This document shows, one piece after another, positions 55,918 through 61,412 of a DNA stretch of 64,000 nt (positions within the stretch are counted from its first letter, which is position 1; each line of letters starts with the position of its first letter). Under the pieces are notes generated by a model. That model had not been told where the DNA came from, made no database searches, and worked only from the letters and a program-made list of their open reading frames with translations. Both the position numbers and the translations under genes were made by a program. The stretch is from Nitrospira sp. CR1.1 (GTDB taxonomy: Bacteria; Nitrospirota; Nitrospiria; Nitrospirales; Nitrospiraceae), in the NCBI GenBank assembly GCA_014055465.1, contig WIAF01000001.1, positions 434,001-498,000 on the forward strand, read 5' to 3'.

Positions 55918-57192
55918 ATGTCCGACAACCGTCCTTCTAGCGATTCCCGCTCCCCGGCCAGCGAGCTTCCACGGACCCGGGGCTTCGCGCCCCTGCTCGG
56001 CCTGGTCACACTGAGCCTCTTGTTCTCCCTGACCTGTCCCACCCCCAGTCACGCCGACATTCGCTTCGTGACGGCAACCGGAGAACATCGGATGACCGAC
56101 CGGGAAACCAGGATCGACGCGATCCGCCTCGCCACGGAGCAGGCGAAAAAACAGGCATTGGAACAGGTCGCGTCCTATCTTGAGAGTGTCACCGTCGTCC
56201 GGGATCTGGACGTCACCCGGGACGAACTTCGCAGCTACACGGCGGGACTGGTGCTGGTGCTCGATCAGCACGTGGACACCCGGCTCGATGGAGATGTCGT
56301 GGTGATCCTCGTCACCCTCAACGCGCAGGTGGATAGCGAAGAGGCGGCGCAGGCCATCACCACGCTGAAACAGAATGAGGACGTACGGCAGGAGTTGCTC
56401 GCGCTCAAAGAGGATGTCGATCAACTCCACCAGCAACTCGACGGCGCCAATAAGGCGCTCGCCCGCGCGAATTCATCGGAGCAAACCCGAACACTGCACC
56501 AGCAACGCGCCGACCTGCTCAATCGAGCCGAAGCGGACGCGATGGTGGCGCAGGCCTGGACAGACTGGGTGTTGATCGCCCCCTTCGCGCAACCGTACCC
56601 CTCGGCGGGGATGGCTCACGTCCAAGCCCTGCTTGGCATCGCAGGCCGCTTGAACCCGAATAATCCCCACCTCGCACTCGCTCTTCAGACCGTGGGAGCC
56701 ACATCACCACCGGCGCCACCCCAACCTCGACAGCCACCCGTGCCGCATACCGTGCCATTTTTGCCGAGATACTCTGTCGTGCCGCAACAACCGGCTCAGC
56801 CAGGCACTGCTCCGCCCGCTGATTCCAAGCAGCTCTCAACTGTCTACCAACTCAATCCGTTGCTGCCCAATCCATCAGGACAACCGCCGCAACCCAGCAA
56901 CAGCACGACTATCATCCAAGTCCATCCCAGACCGGGAACCTCACCGTCCGTCCAGGACCGCAGCATGATGCCGACCTATCGACAGATCCCGGCGCCAAAT
57001 AGTCCACCACGTCCTCTGACGTTGCACACCTACCGCGCCGGAGGCGGCATCCCATCGCCTCCGGCTCCTATCACACCGGACGCGGCCCCTCGAGGGCGGC
57101 GCCCGCCGGTCATTCAGCAGACGCAACCCGTCCCGTCTCCAGACTCCGATCCGCCCAGCAGTTCCACTCACACCAATCACGGGGGAAAATAG
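55918..57192 (+). CDS. Exported protein with LPP20/FlgT-like N-domain and Pro-rich tail
   Basis: 424 residues from the ATG at 55918; the frame is open further upstream, opposite the pseudoenzyme gene. A signal peptide follows a hydrophilic N-terminus (FAPLLGLVTLSLLFSLTCPT then PSHADIR). The domain ATGEHRMTDRETRIDAIRLA then TEQAKKQALEQVASYLESVT resembles the LPP20 / FlgT N-terminal type. A coiled coil follows (QELLALKEDVDQLHQQLDGA). The last 170 residues are Pro/Gln rich and probably disordered. A coiled, cell-surface or periplasmic structural role is guessed. It is three bases upstream of the next exported gene. Confidence 0.7.
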   Translation: MSDNRPSSDSRSPASELPRTRGFAPLLGLVTLSLLFSLTCPTPSHADIRFVTATGEHRMTDRETRIDAIRLATEQAKKQALEQVASYLESVTVVRDLDVTRDELRSYTAGLVLVLDQHVDTRLDGDVVVILVTLNAQVDSEEAAQAITTLKQNEDVRQELLALKEDVDQLHQQLDGANKALARANSSEQTRTLHQQRADLLNRAEADAMVAQAWTDWVLIAPFAQPYPSAGMAHVQALLGIAGRLNPNNPHLALALQTVGATSPPAPPQPRQPPVPHTVPFLPRYSVVPQQPAQPGTAPPADSKQLSTVYQLNPLLPNPSGQPPQPSNSTTIIQVHPRPGTSPSVQDRSMMPTYRQIPAPNSPPRPLTLHTYRAGGGIPSPPAPITPDAAPRGRRPPVIQQTQPVPSPDSDPPSSSTHTNHGGK

Positions 57193-57194
57193 CC

Positions 57195-57722
57195 ATGCCG
57201 CTGACATCGGGGCACATTCAGATGGCACTAGGCATGGCTTGCACTCTGCTGTTGGCCACATCCGCTACGGCGGCGGAATCCACCACAGAAGACGTTCGCG
57301 CCCATGCCGAACAACGTTTCCAACAGCTTCACGCGCCAGAACACAGGGACCGGCCACAGCGCGAGACCTCACCCTCCTACCACGCCGACCAGTTCCTGAT
57401 TGGACAGGGCCAAGGCGATCTGAGTAAAGGAACGCTCGTCTGTCAGCGAGTGTCCGAGTTGGCCGCCCGGGCTGACATTGCCAAGCAAATCCGGGTCCAG
57501 GTGAAGGAACATGCCACCGACCGCCTGCGCGAACGCACCGGTCGCGAAGCGGAACAGGATATCGAAATCGTGCGCGAGGAAATCGTTCAGGAATATTTGC
57601 AAGGAGTCACGATCATCGATCGCCGCATCGACAACGAAGCGAAGATCTGCACAGCCGTAGCCGTCATGCCGAAAACCACACTCCACCCGCCGCCCGCCGC
57701 CGAATCGGCACCCCGTCATTGA
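57195..57722 (+). CDS. Exported LPP20-like protein
   Basis: 175 residues. A signal peptide (MALGMACTLLLATSATAAES) precedes HADQFLIGQGQGDLSKGTLV then CQRVSELAARADIAKQIRVQ, the LPP20/FlgT-type pattern (GxGxG followed by an alpha-helix with ARADIAK). ERTGREAEQDIEIVREEIVQ and EYLQGVTIIDRRIDNEAKIC follow. It lacks a lipobox, so it is not obviously a lipoprotein. It lies directly after a protein with a similar domain. Confidence 0.68.
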   Translation: MPLTSGHIQMALGMACTLLLATSATAAESTTEDVRAHAEQRFQQLHAPEHRDRPQRETSPSYHADQFLIGQGQGDLSKGTLVCQRVSELAARADIAKQIRVQVKEHATDRLRERTGREAEQDIEIVREEIVQEYLQGVTIIDRRIDNEAKICTAVAVMPKTTLHPPPAAESAPRH

Positions 57723-57791
57723 GCGCATCCGGCTTCCGCGCCATTCCCTCCATTGAACTTCGGACTGCGTTTCGGGTAAGACAATCTTCCC

Positions 57792-59045
57792 ATGCCGATT
57801 GAAAACAATTTCCAGCATGACGAACTCTCCAGGAAGAATCCGGGCGACCGCCTGACCTATGCGGACTGGACACCGCCGCCTGACGTGGATTCGCCCGCCT
57901 GGCAAGCAGCCATGGGCCAGGCCGGACAGAAGTTATCGCAAGCCGGAGTGCGGCTTATCGTCTTCCTGCATGGGGCTATCCCAGGCACCGACGTCTTTGG
58001 TTTAGGGCGTCTCGACGAAGTGGGCGGCCTCAAGCGCGGGTATTCGCGCGGCATCTCCGGATTGGATTCACTCCTCTCGTTCATGCGGGAAGGCAGCAAC
58101 GGCATCACACCGCTTCCTGGCGGAATGAAACCGCCGCTGGCGAATGACGAGGCAACCAAAACGCTGCTCGACAGTCAGATCGGCGACGCAGGCAATTTCA
58201 CCGCACCGATCGTGGAGCGGTGCCGCAAAGCTCTCAACCAGGACGTTGCCAAACCCATTGCCTGCGTACGCGAACTCTGGTCCAGCGAACACCATCATCT
58301 CGGCCGCGCCCTGGCCGCCTGCCGTCTCTTGGACCATCTGCGCGCCTTGGTGAGTGAACAACGGTTGGGCCCCGGGGATCGCATTCTGATTCAAGCCCAT
58401 GGGCAGTCCGGTCTCGTGCTCGCGCTGGCCACTAATCTTCTCTGTCCCTCACCGATCACCGGACGGAAAGCATTGTTCGATTTGCTCCTCGCTGCGAACC
58501 CGCAGGGACCGGATGCGCAGGCCATTCAGCGCCTCGACCCGTTATTGACCAATGGCACCTTGCTCAATGGCGCAGTCCTCGATATCGTCACCTTTGGCAC
58601 GCCGGTAAGGTACGGATGGGACCCCTCCGGCATCGGCAAGCTGCTCCACATCGTGAACCATCGCAATTTGCGCACCGACGGGAAAACCTGGCTCTCCAAA
58701 ATGGACCTGCCGCAGATCACCGTCGAGATGCCGATCGCTTGGGGCGGCGACTACGTGCAGGAACTGGCCGTGGCCGGAAGCGATGCCCTGCCAGCCGAGA
58801 GCGCCAAAGCCGCCAATAAAGCGGTGTGGGAATTGCTAGAACCTTACGACGGCTTCGAACGCTGGGTGGAATGCGCCCGCCGCGCCACCCGCTTTCCAAG
58901 CGAGGGACAGTGTCTGCTCGTCGATTACAAAGACTGCACGAGCTCAACCAACGTCCGCGACCATTACTACGGCCACGCCGCCTACACGCGCGCAAACGCG
59001 ATGCTCTTCAACTTTACTCAGATCGTCGGTCGGCTGTATTCATAA
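57792..59045 (+). CDS. Alpha/beta-hydrolase-like protein with altered nucleophile elbow
   Basis: 417 residues without a signal peptide. Landmarks of a lipase/esterase-like fold are RLIVFLHGAIPGTDVFGLGR (52-71), LIQAHGQSGLVLALATNLL (199-217) at the nucleophile elbow, DIVTFGTPVRYGWDP (264-278) and DHYYGHAAYT (390-399). In canonical enzymes the elbow is GHSxGG; here it is A202-H203-G204-Q205-S206-G207, so the nucleophile Ser appears as Gly. S206 could act instead, but the spacing is off. It has no recognised family name. A homologous fragment lies at 59950-60042. Confidence 0.65.
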   Translation: MPIENNFQHDELSRKNPGDRLTYADWTPPPDVDSPAWQAAMGQAGQKLSQAGVRLIVFLHGAIPGTDVFGLGRLDEVGGLKRGYSRGISGLDSLLSFMREGSNGITPLPGGMKPPLANDEATKTLLDSQIGDAGNFTAPIVERCRKALNQDVAKPIACVRELWSSEHHHLGRALAACRLLDHLRALVSEQRLGPGDRILIQAHGQSGLVLALATNLLCPSPITGRKALFDLLLAANPQGPDAQAIQRLDPLLTNGTLLNGAVLDIVTFGTPVRYGWDPSGIGKLLHIVNHRNLRTDGKTWLSKMDLPQITVEMPIAWGGDYVQELAVAGSDALPAESAKAANKAVWELLEPYDGFERWVECARRATRFPSEGQCLLVDYKDCTSSTNVRDHYYGHAAYTRANAMLFNFTQIVGRLYS

Positions 59046-59207
59046 GCCTGACCGCTGACCCCATCCGGGCTTGTTGATCTCCCATCATTGTCCCCTACAC
59101 TCCCTCTTCGAGAGAGAACACGGGCAGAGCGCGCCTTCCTGCTTGCTCCCCAGCAAGTCGTCAAGTAGACTCTCTTTCAGAGTCCGTTTTTGCTCGGAGC
59201 CCCGTCT

Positions 59208-59411
59208 ATGCCACCATCACCCCCATCCCCAGACAACATACGGATTGCCGACAATTTGCGCCGCACGATCGAACTGACGGAGTTGGGGCTGGCCTTGCGT
59301 CAAGCCGTGATCGAGCAACGGGACGTACCGGGCGCGGGCGAGGGAATCACGCAGGTCATGCACGAAATTCGACTGGCCAAAGAGCAGGCATGGCGGCAGA
59401 GCCAATCCTAG
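59208..59411 (+). CDS. Small protein paired with a nucleotidyltransferase
   Basis: 67 residues from the ATG at 59208, with CGGAG nine bases upstream; a TTG six codons earlier is less likely. It is mostly helical: RIADNLRRTIELTELGLALR, QAVIEQRDVPGAGEGITQVM, HEIRLAKEQAWRQSQS. It overlaps the nucleotidyltransferase gene by 22 bases. The layout is like a type IV toxin-antitoxin pair, where a small partner accompanies an AbiEii/MenT-type transferase. No family recognised. Confidence 0.55.
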   Translation: MPPSPPSPDNIRIADNLRRTIELTELGLALRQAVIEQRDVPGAGEGITQVMHEIRLAKEQAWRQSQS

Positions 59412-59926
59412 TCCAAGCGTTCTCCGACCTCATCACCGACTTCAACCGACGCGAGGTGGCCTATGCGCTGGCCGGGGGCTGGGCCTACAGCGCCTTGGTT
59501 GAGCCTCGAGCCACGACCGATATCGACCTCCTTATTCTGCTGGATCCGCCTTCACGCGAACAGATACAGGCGCTCGTCTCATCCCTCTTCGACTCCACCA
59601 TCATCCATCCGAGCCCTATGGTCTTTCAGGGGATCTCGATTTGGCGAATTGTGGGAATCCGCTCCGAGCAGGAAGTCGTGATCGATTTCCTCCTGGCAGA
59701 CTCGGCCTATCTTCGAACCGCACTGGAGCGCAGACACACGGTCCCCTTCGGCGCGCTCCAAGTCCCGATGCTGGCGATCGAGGATCTCGTCATCCTCAAG
59801 ATGGTGGCGGGACGACTCCAGGATCGTGCCGATTTGGAGAAAATCCGCGCACGCCAGGCGGACTTACGCATCGATTGGACGTACGTTGACCGCTGGAAAA
59901 CGATGCTCGGACTTGCTGATCGTTAG
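59390..59926 (+). CDS. Nucleotidyltransferase-fold protein
   Basis: 178 residues. AYALAGGWAYSALVEPRATT has G29-G30 then TDIDLLILLD with the metal-binding D44-x-D46, and EVVIDFLLAD holds the third Asp (D99). This is the minimal nucleotidyltransferase fold. The C-terminal helices (EDLVILKMVAGRLQDRADLE) are like MNT/AbiEii proteins. It could be an adenylyl- or nucleotidyl-transferring toxin, or antitoxin, with the small upstream gene. Confidence 0.82.
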   Translation: MAAEPILVQAFSDLITDFNRREVAYALAGGWAYSALVEPRATTDIDLLILLDPPSREQIQALVSSLFDSTIIHPSPMVFQGISIWRIVGIRSEQEVVIDFLLADSAYLRTALERRHTVPFGALQVPMLAIEDLVILKMVAGRLQDRADLEKIRARQADLRIDWTYVDRWKTMLGLADR

Positions 59927-59949
59927 GTCAGGCAAGATTTTTAAGAAGC

Positions 59950-60042
59950 ATGATGGTGGAACTATTCGATCCCGGACGGTTCCCGAGCGAAGGCCAGTGC
60001 TTGCTGGTGGATTACAAAGAAGAACTGCCGGAGACGGAGTAA
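59950..60042 (+). pseudogene. Fragment homologous to the hydrolase-like gene
   Basis: A 30-codon open frame (MMVELFDPGRFPSEGQCLLV...) contains RFPSEGQCLLVDYK, identical over 14 residues to residues 367-380 of the 57792-59045 protein. Over 44 bases (59977-60020 against 58890-58933) 35 are identical, with nearly all differences at third codon positions. The match stops on both sides. It is most likely the relic of a diverged second copy, not a working gene. Confidence 0.72.
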
Positions 60043-60055
60043 CGGCGATTGCTTA

Positions 60056-60874
60056 TCACTTGGGATTTTCGAACTCATCAAACTCAATAACCCGCTCAAA
60101 CTTGCCGTCGCCATCTTCATCGATCTCCTCACGCACTTTAGCATCTAACTTATAATACATGCGCTTTTTGACTCTGCCTGTGGTTCGGTCAATAAATTCA
60201 ACCGAGTCAAGTCTTCCCAGTGCATTGTATTCAATCAGATCCGGCCGTCCGGCCCGACCGCGATCGATTTCCGTACGAATGACCTCACCAGCTTGGTTGT
60301 AGAAAAGCGCCGTCTCGAAATACCCATCAAAATCATTATCCAAGTTGGCAGCCCATGGGAATTGCCCCTTATACTCATAGACAACATCGTCCTTGCCGTC
60401 CGCGTTCCGATCATAGGCTGTACTGGTCATTGAAGAATATGTCCACAGCCAATACATGCACAGTGTGGCGGCAACTCCGATACAGCCCCCGAGCAAAACA
60501 CCAAATCCGAACGAGGCCCCTGAAGACGACACCTCTGACTGAATCGCAACCTTCTGAGATCCTTCCACCCCCTTCTCCACACCACACTTCCAGCAAGTGA
60601 CAAACTCCGTCGTATGACACTCGCCGCATGCTGCACATGTCCAATCAGACCCTGGTGTGGCCGTTGAAGCCTGACCGGCAAGCAACTCTTTTCCGATGTC
60701 ATAGTCCTGATCGTTGAGCACCCAGAGTTCTGGGAACACTTCCACAAACGGAACCGATCCGGCCAGTGAGGAACTCTGTTGATTCCTCACCACACAAGCA
60801 ATGCCCGCACCTTCAAGCAAATCTTTCAGTGATTCGATCTCGACCAGCGATTGGGAGACATGGAGTTTCTTCAT
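60056..60874 (-). CDS. DUF2007 / zinc-ribbon / transmembrane protein with DxDxDG repeats
   Basis: 272 residues. The N-terminus (LVEIESLKDLLEGAGIACVV, VFPELWVLNDQDYDIGKELL) matches DUF2007, a predicted signalling domain. A zinc ribbon follows: C80-x2-C83 and C94-x2-C97. A membrane helix lies at about 122-145 (FGFGVLLGGCIGVAATLCMY). The exported part has three calcium-loop-like motifs: DRNADGKDD (155), DNDFDGYFE (179) and DEDGDGKFE (252). The topology suggests an inner-membrane protein with the repeats in the periplasm. Function unknown. Confidence 0.75.
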   Translation of the reverse strand: MKKLHVSQSLVEIESLKDLLEGAGIACVVRNQQSSSLAGSVPFVEVFPELWVLNDQDYDIGKELLAGQASTATPGSDWTCAACGECHTTEFVTCWKCGVEKGVEGSQKVAIQSEVSSSGASFGFGVLLGGCIGVAATLCMYWLWTYSSMTSTAYDRNADGKDDVVYEYKGQFPWAANLDNDFDGYFETALFYNQAGEVIRTEIDRGRAGRPDLIEYNALGRLDSVEFIDRTTGRVKKRMYYKLDAKVREEIDEDGDGKFERVIEFDEFENPK

Positions 60875-60988
60875 CAGTCACCCACGAATGAGAGGAACAA
60901 TCGCACGACGGCTCTGCGCCATGACATTTTTGGCATAGAGCCAGGAGAGATATGGTTCTCTAGGAAAACGTAACCGATCGCCCTCATC

Positions 60989-61375
60989 TCAGTACGGCAT
61001 CTCGTCGTCATCAAACCCGAAATGGTGCCCGATTTCGTGCACGACCGTATCGCGCACCTCCTGCACCACTTCTTGTTTGGTTCGGCAAAGTCTGAGGATC
61101 GGCCCGCGGTAGATGGAGATTTTGGCCGGCAGTTGCCCGCCCGCTTGGAAAAATGATTCTTTGTCGAGGGAGAGACCTTGATAGAGGCCGAGCAAATCCT
61201 CGTCTTCCTCCATCTCCAGGTCGGCAAGCACTTCTGGAGAGGGCTCCTCTTCCACCACCACAGCGACGTTGGTGATGCGTTTAGCATATTCGTCTGGAAG
61301 CCCGTCGAGCGCCTCCCGCACTAAGGCCTGGAACTCAGGCTCGGTGACCGACAGCGATGCGCGTCTCCGTCCCAT
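60989..61375 (-). CDS. Zincin-like metallopeptidase-family protein
   Basis: 128 residues from the ATG at 61375; a GTG six codons earlier is possible. It has LSVTEPEFQALVREALDGLP, DEYAKRITNVAVVVEEEPSP, ISIYRGPI and a C-terminal VRDTVVHEIGHHFGFDDDEM with the HExxH zinc motif. This is the DUF1025/zincin-like family, small and without a signal peptide. Substrate unknown. It is 38 bp downstream of polA. Confidence 0.88.
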   Translation of the reverse strand: MGRRRASLSVTEPEFQALVREALDGLPDEYAKRITNVAVVVEEEPSPEVLADLEMEEDEDLLGLYQGLSLDKESFFQAGGQLPAKISIYRGPILRLCRTKQEVVQEVRDTVVHEIGHHFGFDDDEMPY

Positions 61376-61412
61376 AATGATGAGCCCTGGCACTCCCCGG
61401 TCGGTTCCCTCT

